Source of the DNA: Rhizobium sp. Q54
GTDB taxonomy: Bacteria; Pseudomonadota; Alphaproteobacteria; Rhizobiales; Beijerinckiaceae
Assembly (NCBI GenBank): GCA_945901195.1
Contig: CAMDKB010000192.1
Location: 1 to 8,403, forward strand
DNA length: 8,403 nucleotides
Direction: 5' to 3'
Shown here: piece by piece, positions 1 to 6,427 of the stretch
Position numbering within the stretch: position 1 is the stretch's first letter
Layout of the letters: the number at the start of each line of letters is the position of its first letter
The notes under the pieces: generated by a model
Told to the model about the DNA's origin: nothing
The model's input: the letters and a program-made list of their open reading frames with translations, nothing else
The model's database searches: none
Translations under genes and position numbers: made by a program

Positions 1-1
1 C

Positions 2-241
2 CTCACCAATAACTCGCCCAACCCGAACGCGGGCCAGCTGTTTGTCGAGTTCATGATTTCACGCGAAGGTCAGGACCTTTTCCAGAAGGCGGGCTATTTC
101 CCGACCCGTATGGATGTTCACTCGGAATTTCCCGAGCTTGAACCCAGCACCGGCAAGTTCAAGGCCAATGTGATCGGCCCGAAGGATGTCGATCAGAGCT
201 ACCCGAAATGGGCAGATCTTTATGCGAAAATGTTCCGCTGA
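2..241 (+). CDS. ABC transporter extracellular solute-binding protein, C-terminal end (5' truncated by window edge)
   Basis: The last 79 codons of a longer gene are present; frame 2 is open from the left edge to a TGA at 239-241. The fragment begins L-T-N-N-S-P-N-P-N-A-G and continues F-V-E-F-M-I-S-R-E-G-Q-D-L-F, a pattern typical of the C-terminal lobe of family 1 periplasmic binding proteins (iron(III), polyamine and similar), where 'N-A-x-x-F-x-x-F-x-x-S-x-E-G-Q' precedes a 'G-Y-x-P-x-R' segment, here G-Y-F-P-T-R. Such proteins capture a ligand in the periplasm and hand it to an inner-membrane permease and ATPase, which would lie upstream, outside the window. The ligand cannot be read from this fragment. 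The following dehydrogenase gene begins 55 bases on, same strand, so the ligand may be an organic compound handled by those enzymes. The family call is fairly sure; the substrate is unknown. Confidence 0.8.
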   Translation, partial: LTNNSPNPNAGQLFVEFMISREGQDLFQKAGYFPTRMDVHSEFPELEPSTGKFKANVIGPKDVDQSYPKWADLYAKMFR

Positions 242-296
242 GTGATACAGCATCAAGACGCTTGCCATCTCGGGCGCGTCCCGCGATAGAGACGCC

Positions 297-1259
297 ATGA
301 CAAACATTCTCGTCGTTCTCGCGCTGCCCGAGCCGGTCCGCAACGTCTATGCGGCGAAGTTGCGCGAGACATTTCCGGACGTGCATTTTGATGTTGTCGA
401 ACACAACACAAAAGCTGAGCCGTTTCTCGACAAGGCCGAAGCCGTGATCGCCTTCGGCGTGATGCTGTCCAACGAAATCTTCGCAAAGGGCAAAAACATC
501 CGCTTCGTGCAGGCCATGGGCTCGGGCGTTGATGGCATTGTCGATCAGCCCGCCTACACTGACGCTATCGCCGTCTGTAACATGCAGGGCTTGCATGGCG
601 CGCCTTGCGCTGAAGCTGCGCTCGCCTCAATGCTGGGCCTCGCCCGATATATGCCGCGCGTCATCGGTAATCAGCACAAGGCGCAGTGGGAGCGTTTTCC
701 CGTGCGCCTGCTGGATGGCAAGACGGCGGTGCTGATCGGCCTTGGCGTGATCGCCGAAGCGCTCGCGCCGCGCTGCAAGGCGATGGGCATGCGCGTCATC
801 GGCGTCAGCGGCGCGCCACGCGAATTGCCGGGGTTCGACGAAGTCCGCCCGCGCAGCCAAATGATGGAGAGTGTGCGCGAAGCCGATCACCTCATCCTGC
901 TCGCCCCGTCAACAAAAGAGAACCATCATCTCGTCAATGCGCAAATGCTGGCAGCGATGAAGCCTTCTGCCTTTCTCATCAACATCGCCCGTGGGGATGT
1001 TGTCGACGAAGTCGCATTGATCGAGTCTCTCAAGAGCCGAAAGATCGCAGGCGCTGGCCTCGATGTCTTTGACCAGGAGCCGCTGCCGCCAGATCACGTT
1101 TTGTGGACACTCGACAATGTTCTGATCACGCCACATCTGGCCGGCTTTCACGACGAATATCCTCAGCGCGCCATGCCCATTCTGCTGCACAATGTGCAGA
1201 AATTTCTCGACGGCTACTTCGCCGCAATGATCAACATAGTCAAACCCGGAAAGGTCTAG
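297..1259 (+). CDS. D-isomer specific 2-hydroxyacid dehydrogenase (NAD(P)-dependent)
   Basis: The protein has 320 residues, the usual length for cytosolic D-2-hydroxyacid dehydrogenases, which interconvert 2-oxoacids and D-2-hydroxyacids using NAD(P)H. The catalytic triad is visible: Arg232 in N-I-A-R-G-D-V-V-D-E, Glu261 in D-V-F-D-Q-E-P-L-P, and His280 in I-T-P-H-L-A-G. The nucleotide-binding domain is inserted at about residues 105-285, with the dinucleotide loop at 148-153 (G-L-G-V-I-A). Two details are unusual. The third Gly of GxGxxG is Ala153, and the end of the second strand reads V-I-G-V-S-G-A-P-R (168-175), without the Asp typical of NAD-specific enzymes; this hints at NADP(H), which is inference. 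The start ATG at 297 has only a weak purine stretch (ATAGAGA) upstream. It lies 55 bases after the binding-protein gene and 4 bases before the M24 gene, consistent with one operon. The substrate (glyoxylate/hydroxypyruvate-like or other) is not determinable. Confidence 0.9.
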   Translation: MTNILVVLALPEPVRNVYAAKLRETFPDVHFDVVEHNTKAEPFLDKAEAVIAFGVMLSNEIFAKGKNIRFVQAMGSGVDGIVDQPAYTDAIAVCNMQGLHGAPCAEAALASMLGLARYMPRVIGNQHKAQWERFPVRLLDGKTAVLIGLGVIAEALAPRCKAMGMRVIGVSGAPRELPGFDEVRPRSQMMESVREADHLILLAPSTKENHHLVNAQMLAAMKPSAFLINIARGDVVDEVALIESLKSRKIAGAGLDVFDQEPLPPDHVLWTLDNVLITPHLAGFHDEYPQRAMPILLHNVQKFLDGYFAAMINIVKPGKV

Positions 1260-1263
1260 AACA

Positions 1264-2466
1264 ATGTCTGTTGCACTCTCCGAACGTCTCAACACGCCCA
1301 TTTCGACAGCAGAACTCGAGCGCCGCTGGGCCGCAGTCCGCAAGGGCATGGCCGAACGTGGCATCGATATGCTCGTCATGCAAAACAACAACGACTTCAT
1401 GGGCGGCGCGGTAAAATATTTCACGGATATGCCGGCCACCAACGGGTATCCCGTTACGCTGATCTTCCCCAAGGACGATGATATGACGGTCATCGGACAA
1501 GGACCGTTCAATCACGACCGGCCAGTGCCAAAGGAAGGCAACGGCATGTTGCGCGGCGTCAAGCGCCAGTTGGGCGTCCCAAGCTATCACACAGCCCATT
1601 ACACCGGCGACTATGACGCCGAGCTCGCGGTGAAGGCGATGCAATCCTACAAGGGCGCAAAGATCGGCCTTTTGGCCGTCGCATCGATTCCCCATATGTT
1701 CGTCGAATATCTGAAGAAGAACGCGCCCACGAACGAGGGTTTCGTCAACGCCTCAGACTTCGTCGACGAAATCCGCGCACTCAAGAGTCCGGAAGAACTC
1801 AAGCTCATGCGCGAGACGGCAAAACTGCAGGATGAACAGATGCAGGCTGCCTTTGCCTCTGTAAAGCCAGGCATGACTGATCAGGCAGTGAAGGCTGCAG
1901 CGCTGCATTACGGCACAATCCGGGGAAGCGAACAGGGCTGGTATATGTGCGCCTCCGGCCCCGTTGGGACAGCGGCCGTGATGGGTCCGCCGCATCAGCA
2001 GGCGCGTGTGATCAAGGCCGGCGATCAGTTCACATTGCTCGCAGAAAACGCTGGCGCTGGCGGCATGTACACGGAACTCGGCCGCACCTGTGTGCTCGGC
2101 AAGGCCTCTCAGGAAATGCATGACGAATTTGCCTTCGTCATGGAAGCGCGCGCGCATACCCTGAAAATGCTCAAAACCGGCACGTCCTGCAAGGACATCT
2201 GGGAGAGCCACAACGAATTCATGCGCAAGAACGGCAAGCCCGAAGAGACCCGGCTATACTGCCATTCGCAAGGTTACGACATGGTGGAGCGGCCGCTGGT
2301 GCGCTTCGATGAAACAATGCCGTTGCAAGCCAACATGTGCCTTGCCGTGCATCCAACCTATGTGACCTCGACAACTTACAGCTGGGCGTGTGACAATTTC
2401 ATTCTCACCCATGACGGCTGTGAGCGCATTCATCAATTCCCGGAGAAGATTACGGAACTCGGCTGA
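1264..2466 (+). CDS. M24-family (creatinase/prolidase fold) hydrolase with altered metal-ligand set
   Basis: The protein has 400 residues, the size of creatinase/Xaa-Pro dipeptidase relatives. The N-terminal domain (about 1-170) contains a creatinase-like 'E-R-R-W-A-A-V-R-K-G-M-A-E-R-G-I-D-M-L' start. The catalytic pita-bread domain follows the linker I-R-A-L-K-S-P-E-E-L at 170-179. Aligning by hand to the M24 consensus, the five metal ligands D, D, H, E, E correspond to Glu261, Glu271 (in T-E-L-G-R-T), His334 (H-S-Q-G-Y-D-M-V-E-R-P), His363 (A-V-H-P) and Cys376 (A-C-D-N-F-I-L-T). Only the histidine is unchanged. M24 members such as creatinase act without metal on C-N bonds, so this may be an amidinohydrolase- or lyase-type enzyme rather than a peptidase; that is inference. 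The AAAGG at the end of the preceding gene serves as ribosome site, 9 bases before the ATG. No signal peptide is seen, so it is cytoplasmic. It is co-directional with the dehydrogenase, 4 bases apart. Confidence 0.85.
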   Translation: MSVALSERLNTPISTAELERRWAAVRKGMAERGIDMLVMQNNNDFMGGAVKYFTDMPATNGYPVTLIFPKDDDMTVIGQGPFNHDRPVPKEGNGMLRGVKRQLGVPSYHTAHYTGDYDAELAVKAMQSYKGAKIGLLAVASIPHMFVEYLKKNAPTNEGFVNASDFVDEIRALKSPEELKLMRETAKLQDEQMQAAFASVKPGMTDQAVKAAALHYGTIRGSEQGWYMCASGPVGTAAVMGPPHQQARVIKAGDQFTLLAENAGAGGMYTELGRTCVLGKASQEMHDEFAFVMEARAHTLKMLKTGTSCKDIWESHNEFMRKNGKPEETRLYCHSQGYDMVERPLVRFDETMPLQANMCLAVHPTYVTSTTYSWACDNFILTHDGCERIHQFPEKITELG

Positions 2467-2475
2467 ACTCCTGCA

Positions 2476-3333
2476 TCAGGCCGCCTGCGAGGCCGACATA
2501 TCGTCGGCCATCAACTGGCGGCCTTCCGCCTCGAGCACCAGGCGGCAATCCGAAAGCCGCGTCCACAGCGCGCGGTTGGCTGAGAATTCGTCACGTAAAT
2601 CCACGTGACAGTCACTGCCAAGCGCCCAATCTGGCTGCAAGCTTGCAGGTTGCATGAGCAAGCCTTCAAAGACAGCTCGCTTTTCAAAAAGCAAATGGCT
2701 GATTTGATGGTCCACATGCATCCGCATCGGCAACATGTTGCGGAGGAGATAGTCACACGCTGCAGCCGAGACAATGTAGGCAAACGTACCGTTGAAATAA
2801 TACACGCGCACAAGGCCCTGCTTGGCCTGCCTTTCGGCAAGTCCGCCCATGACCGTGCAACCGGGGAAAATCATGCCTTCCGCAGGCAGATATTGCAGCG
2901 CAGCCCCCAGACGTTCGGCATTGAAAGCGGGAGACGGAGAGGCGTCGTCTTCCAGCACGAGCGCATGCGCCATCCCGGAATTCGCAACCGTTTTCCAGAT
3001 CGACAGATGCGACAGGAAGCAGCCGATAGCCGGACGCGTGAGAGACAGATGGCAACCCGGAGAGCCGTCGATGCTCTCAGCCGCAGCTTCACCAAACCGG
3101 GCGACCAAATCCGCACTCAGCCCCGCACCATCCACTGCTGGCATACGGGCTATACGGTCAAGCCCGGCGGCCTGAAACCTTTGTGTCAGCGCCTGCCAGC
3201 GATCAGGCCGGCGCTCAAGATTGATGGCGAAGATTGGCAGATTGAGGCCGTTGATCTGGCGGAAATCCATGCCAATGCCGGCGTCGGTCTGCGGAATCGC
3301 CGTCAGCATGCTCAAGAGGCGTTCGTCTTGCAT
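2476..3333 (-). CDS. Glycosyltransferase family 25 (LPS-type) protein
   Basis: With the start at 3333 the protein has 285 residues. GT25 hallmarks appear in order: the opening strand I-F-A-I-N-L-E-R-R-P-D-R-W (34-46), A-I-G-C-F-L-S-H-L-S-I-W-K (102-114), the acidic nucleotide-sugar/metal site A-L-V-L-E-D-D-A (124-131), G-T-F-A-Y-I-V-S (182-189) and H-V-D-H-Q-I-S (206-212). Family members transfer a sugar, often galactose, to lipopolysaccharide or other surface glycans on the cytoplasmic side; donor and acceptor are not readable here. The frame stays open upstream to 3606, but GAGGGG 9 bases before 3333 decides the start. A second ATG at 3270 would give the shorter N-terminus usual for the family but lacks a good ribosome site. 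The gene stands alone, with no neighbouring LPS genes, and ends 9 bases from the convergent M24 gene. Confidence 0.85.
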   Translation of the reverse strand: MQDERLLSMLTAIPQTDAGIGMDFRQINGLNLPIFAINLERRPDRWQALTQRFQAAGLDRIARMPAVDGAGLSADLVARFGEAAAESIDGSPGCHLSLTRPAIGCFLSHLSIWKTVANSGMAHALVLEDDASPSPAFNAERLGAALQYLPAEGMIFPGCTVMGGLAERQAKQGLVRVYYFNGTFAYIVSAAACDYLLRNMLPMRMHVDHQISHLLFEKRAVFEGLLMQPASLQPDWALGSDCHVDLRDEFSANRALWTRLSDCRLVLEAEGRQLMADDMSASQAA

Positions 3334-3342
3334 AACTGATGT

Positions 3343-3348
3343 CCCCTC
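3343..3348 (-). promoter_or_regulatory. Ribosome binding site deciding the GT25 start
   Basis: On the minus strand this reads GAGGGG, 9 bases before the ATG at 3333. It favours this start over the long upstream extension to 3606 and over the internal ATG at 3270. Confidence 0.7.
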
Positions 3349-3443
3349 AATCCAGAATGGTGAAGTCGCATCAGCACAACGCACCAACACGACAAAGGGA
3401 CGACGTTTTTTCGATCGTTTTGCGATTCTTCCGGGACTTTCGT

Positions 3444-3481
3444 ACTTGTGCTTGCGCTGCAACTTTAGCAGAGGCACAAGT
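3444..3481. repeat. Inverted repeat / hairpin in the divergent region
   Basis: Perfect 8-base arms ACTTGTGC (3444-3451) and GCACAAGT (3474-3481) enclose a second complementary pair, CTGC (3457-3460) and GCAG (3468-3471), around a 7-base loop AACTTTA. It lies between the divergent GT25 and MaoC genes, ending 39 bases before the MaoC start codon. It could be an operator for a dimeric repressor or a leader hairpin in the MaoC mRNA; the sequence alone does not decide. The rest of the 187-base region (3334-3520) has the two ribosome sites but no promoter I would call. Confidence 0.5.
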
Positions 3482-3504
3482 TCCAAACTTTCCGCCCGCG
3501 CATC

Positions 3505-3510
3505 AAGGAG
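3505..3510 (+). promoter_or_regulatory. Ribosome binding site deciding the MaoC start
   Basis: AAGGAG lies 10 bases before the ATG at 3521. The reading frame is open back to an ATG at 3221, but that stretch overlaps the GT25 gene and its promoter region and has no family similarity, so 3521 is chosen. Confidence 0.8.
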
Positions 3511-3520
3511 ACACCGCTGC

Positions 3521-4558
3521 ATGTCCTCGCCGCTCAAGCTAGCCGGAATTACCGAAGGCCAGACATTCGAATACGGCGCCCATGAAGTCACGCGCGAAGC
3601 GATCATCGAATTTGCCAGCGAGTTCGATCCACAGCCCTTTCATCTGGACGAAGAGGCCGGCAGAAACTCACTGCTGGGCGGGCTGGCTGCATCCGGCTGG
3701 CACACGGCAGGCATCGCGATGCGCATGCATGCGGATAATCTTCTACGCGATGACATCTTTCTGGGCTCGCCGGGCATCGCCGAACTGAACTGGATGAAAG
3801 CCGTTTATCCCGGCGATATACTGAGCATCAGGACGTTGGCAAAATCGGTTCGGACCTCAAAATCCCGCCCGGGCCTCGGCATTATCGAATTTGAATTCAC
3901 CATGCTCAACCAGCATGGCGAACGCAAAATGGTCAATCGCGGCATCACGCTCGCCGCGACCGGGGACATGGATCGCTCGAAGCCGCTGACCGGCGCTGCG
4001 CCGCCGCCCGCATGCAACAATGAGCCAGCGCATATAGGCCGCAACAACCCCACAGAATTGCCGGATCAGCATTACATGTTATCGGGCTATTGGGATGACG
4101 TGCCGCTCAACGAAACCTTCGACATGGGCACGCATACTTTCGAAACTGCGGACATCATCCGCTTTGCCCGCCAGTATGATCCGCAGCGTTTTCACATAGA
4201 CGAAGCCGCCGCGAAGGCTGGCCCCTTCGGCGCCCTGACAGCCTCCGGCTGGCATACGGCCGCCGGCGGCATGCGGAGACTCGTCTTGTCGCGCAAGCCC
4301 TATTACGACGAAGCACGCAAACGCGGCCTGCCACTGGCGGACAAGGGCCCCTCACCCGGATTTCGCGATCTCAAATGGTCCAGTCCCGTTTATGCCGGTG
4401 ACACGCTCCGTTTCACAGCCACGCCCGTGAACAAGCGCAAGACAGCGCGCGAAGGCTGGGGAATCCTGTTCACCCGCGTTGAAGGACACAATCAGCGCGG
4501 CGAAAAACCATTTGAATATGTCAGCGCCAGCTTCTGGCCTCTGCGCAAAGCGCTTTAG
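3521..4558 (+). CDS. Tandem two-domain MaoC-like (R)-hydratase/dehydratase
   Basis: The protein has 345 residues and is made of two hotdog domains in tandem, each like a single MaoC dehydratase of about 150 residues. Domain 1 covers roughly 1-150 and carries F-D-P-Q-P-F-H-L-D-E (35-44) followed by A-S-G-W-H-T-A (57-63). Domain 2 covers about 186-345 and carries Y-D-P-Q-R-F-H-I-D-E (219-228) followed by A-S-G-W-H-T-A (241-247). The catalytic Asp/His pair of hydratase 2 enzymes (D-x4-H) is kept in both: Asp36/His41 and Asp220/His225. Each half also has a late 'Y-P-G-D' or 'Y-A-G-D' turn (96-99 and 291-294), common in this fold. Single-domain relatives reversibly hydrate trans-2-enoyl-CoA or act on related CoA esters. 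A Pro/Ala-rich linker (158-170) joins the halves. No CoA-pathway gene lies next to it, so the substrate is open. It diverges from GT25 and converges on recQ. Confidence 0.88.
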   Translation: MSSPLKLAGITEGQTFEYGAHEVTREAIIEFASEFDPQPFHLDEEAGRNSLLGGLAASGWHTAGIAMRMHADNLLRDDIFLGSPGIAELNWMKAVYPGDILSIRTLAKSVRTSKSRPGLGIIEFEFTMLNQHGERKMVNRGITLAATGDMDRSKPLTGAAPPPACNNEPAHIGRNNPTELPDQHYMLSGYWDDVPLNETFDMGTHTFETADIIRFARQYDPQRFHIDEAAAKAGPFGALTASGWHTAAGGMRRLVLSRKPYYDEARKRGLPLADKGPSPGFRDLKWSSPVYAGDTLRFTATPVNKRKTAREGWGILFTRVEGHNQRGEKPFEYVSASFWPLRKAL

Positions 4559-4566
4559 CGCCTTCT

Positions 4567-4615
4567 TTCCCCTGCAGGGGAAGGAAAGCGTGCGACAATT
4601 CAGTTGGATTGCACG
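4567..4615. terminator. Two adjacent hairpins between convergent genes, probable bidirectional terminator
   Basis: A perfect 16-base palindrome, TTCCCCTGCAGGGGAA (4567-4582), is followed by a second hairpin. In that one CGTGC (4589-4593) and AAT (4597-4599) pair with ATT (4608-4610) and GCACG (4611-4615) around an 8-base loop. The pair fills nearly all of the 60 bases between the MaoC stop and the recQ stop. Read from recQ, the second hairpin is followed by CTTTCCTT, a weak pyrimidine tract; no clean T-run exists on either strand. Termination is inferred from position and structure. Confidence 0.45.
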
Positions 4616-4618
4616 CCG

Positions 4619-6421
4619 TTAATTTTCAAAGGCCTTTATTTCCTGCATGAACATGCGTGAAAACGCCTGCAACTTGGCGGCGCCAACACCATGCACTTCG
4701 GCAAAAGCCGCGCGCGTGCGCGGCGCTTTCGCCGCCATATCGATCAGCGTGCGGTCGGAAAATATAACATAGGCAGGCACATTCCGCTCACTGGCGAGGG
4801 AGCGGCGAAGACTTTTCAATCGCGCCAGCAAGTCTTCCTGTCGCGGATCCATGGTGTCGTCAGACTCAACTGGCGCAACACGATCACGCCGCGCCTTGGA
4901 GCGGATCATATCCCGGCGATAGCGGAACTCCCCTTCGCCTTTCATCAGGGCACGGCCCTTGTCTGCGATGGACAATCCGCCAAATCCGCCGGAATCCAGA
5001 TGCAAAAAGCCCGCGCCGACCATCTGCCGGATCAGCGATTGCCATTCCGTGCGCGGCCTGTCTTTGCCAGCAGCGAATGATGGCAATTCATCGTGCCTCA
5101 GCGCTGCGGCCCGGTCATTGGCTTTGCCAGTCAGCACATCGACAATGTGGATGGCGCCAAAACGCTCGCCTGTCTGCTGCACGGCCTCGCAGATACGCAA
5201 CGCCTCCGCATTGCCATCAACCGTCGCCACGGGATTGAGACACACATCGCAATTGCCACAGGGGCCGGAGGCTTCGCCAAAATAGGCCAGCAGCGACATG
5301 CGGCGGCAGGCGGGCGCCTCGCAATAGGCAACGAGCGCATCCAGCCGTTTATGCTCGCGGCGCTTGTGTTCCTCGTTGGCGTCATTCTCGTCAACAAAGC
5401 CACGGCGCATGCGTATATCGCCAAGGCCGAACACCATATGCGCGGCGGCAGGCCCGCCATCGCGGCCCGCACGGCCGATCTCCTGATAATAAGCATCCAG
5501 CGAGGATGGCAGATCGGCATGAAACACGAACCGCACATCCGGCTTGTCGATACCCATGCCAAACGCAATCGTGGCGCAGACGATGACGCCCTTTTCCGCC
5601 ATGAACAATTCCTGCGTCTGCGCGCGACGTTCTGGGGACAATCCGGCGTGATAAGGCACAGCCCGGTATTTCAGCTTGCAGAGGAGTTCTGCATATTCCT
5701 CGGTGCTCTTGCGCGACAGCGAATAGACAATACCGCTCTGCCCGCGATGGCCTGCCACAAAGCTTTCAAGCTGCTTGCCGGCGCTTTTCTTGGGCTCGAC
5801 GGTTAGGCTGATATTGGGCCTGTCAAATCCCGAGACATAGACATCGGCCTCGCCACCAAACAATTTGGCGACAATATCCGTGCGGGCGGCATGGTCGGCA
5901 GTCGCGGTGAATGCGCCAATGGGCACGCCGGGAAAGGCTTCGCGCAACCCGTGCAACATCTCGTATTCCGGCCGGAAGGATGCGCCCCATTGCGAGATGC
6001 AGTGAGCCTCGTCCACCGCGAATAACCGGACGTCCAGCCTCTGCAGCGCGGAAATCATTCGCCCGGTCATCAGCCGTTCCGGCGCGAGATAGAGGATACG
6101 CACCTCGCCCGCCGCAACGCGCCGCCAGATGTCCACATTGGCTTCACGCGAGGCAGCCGAATTGATCGTTTCTGCCGCAACGCCAGCCAGTTTCAGCGCC
6201 GCCACCTGATCCTGCATCAAGGCCACCAGCGGCGACACGACAATCGCAAGCCCGCCTTTCACCAGCGCGGGAACCTGATAGCACAGCGACTTGCCCGAGC
6301 CCGTTGGCATGACTGCAAGCACGTGCCGGTTGCTGACCAGGCAGTCGACAATGCCTTCCTGCCCCGGCCGAAAGCTGTCGAAGCCGAACGTGTCGCGCAG
6401 AACGTCAGTCTTGGAGATCAT
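4619..6421 (-). CDS. recQ: ATP-dependent DNA helicase RecQ
   Basis: The protein has 600 residues, close to the usual bacterial RecQ length, and unwinds DNA 3' to 5' in recombination and repair. The helicase motifs are all present: motif 0 F-G-F-D-S-F-R-P-G-Q (12-21), Walker A T-G-S-G-K-S (40-45), D-E-A-H (137-140), F-T-A-T-A-D (171-176), I-A-F-G-M-G-I-D-K-P (285-294) and Q-E-I-G-R-A-G-R-D-G (313-322). The zinc site of the RQC region is intact: Cys372, Cys388, Cys391 and Cys394. A winged-helix region follows at about 405-500, and an HRDC domain fills about 525-597, including V-I-F-S-D-R-T-L-I-D-M-A (552-563). In the aromatic-rich loop the sequence is W-G-A-S-F-R-P-E-Y where E. coli has W-G-H-D-F-R-P-E-Y. 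The ATG at 6421 lies 6 bases beyond the mtnP stop codon, with only a weak ribosome site, suggesting translational coupling. Confidence 0.96.
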   Translation of the reverse strand: MISKTDVLRDTFGFDSFRPGQEGIVDCLVSNRHVLAVMPTGSGKSLCYQVPALVKGGLAIVVSPLVALMQDQVAALKLAGVAAETINSAASREANVDIWRRVAAGEVRILYLAPERLMTGRMISALQRLDVRLFAVDEAHCISQWGASFRPEYEMLHGLREAFPGVPIGAFTATADHAARTDIVAKLFGGEADVYVSGFDRPNISLTVEPKKSAGKQLESFVAGHRGQSGIVYSLSRKSTEEYAELLCKLKYRAVPYHAGLSPERRAQTQELFMAEKGVIVCATIAFGMGIDKPDVRFVFHADLPSSLDAYYQEIGRAGRDGGPAAAHMVFGLGDIRMRRGFVDENDANEEHKRREHKRLDALVAYCEAPACRRMSLLAYFGEASGPCGNCDVCLNPVATVDGNAEALRICEAVQQTGERFGAIHIVDVLTGKANDRAAALRHDELPSFAAGKDRPRTEWQSLIRQMVGAGFLHLDSGGFGGLSIADKGRALMKGEGEFRYRRDMIRSKARRDRVAPVESDDTMDPRQEDLLARLKSLRRSLASERNVPAYVIFSDRTLIDMAAKAPRTRAAFAEVHGVGAAKLQAFSRMFMQEIKAFEN

Positions 6422-6427
6422 CCGGAT

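Noticed and set aside
268..292. Weak hairpin (CGGG/CCCG) between the binding-protein and dehydrogenase genes
   Set aside because: The stem has four strong pairs and no T-run; too weak to call a terminator or regulatory element.
2605..3339. Open frame of 244 codons on the + strand
   Set aside because: It is antisense to the GT25 gene, which has clear family motifs; the translation shows no family features.
3420..3448. TTGCGA - 17 bases - TACTTG as a promoter for the MaoC gene
   Set aside because: The -10 match is poor, with two of six bases fitting; such spacing arises by chance.
3221..3520. N-terminal extension of the MaoC frame by 100 codons
   Set aside because: It overlaps GT25 antisense, is basic and low in family character, and AAGGAG directly precedes 3521.
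3334..3606. N-terminal extension of the GT25 frame by 91 codons
   Set aside because: It crosses the divergent promoter region and the start of the MaoC gene, has no family similarity, and a good ribosome site supports 3333.
5093..5806. Open frame of 237 codons on the + strand
   Set aside because: It lies antisense inside recQ, whose helicase motifs run straight through it.
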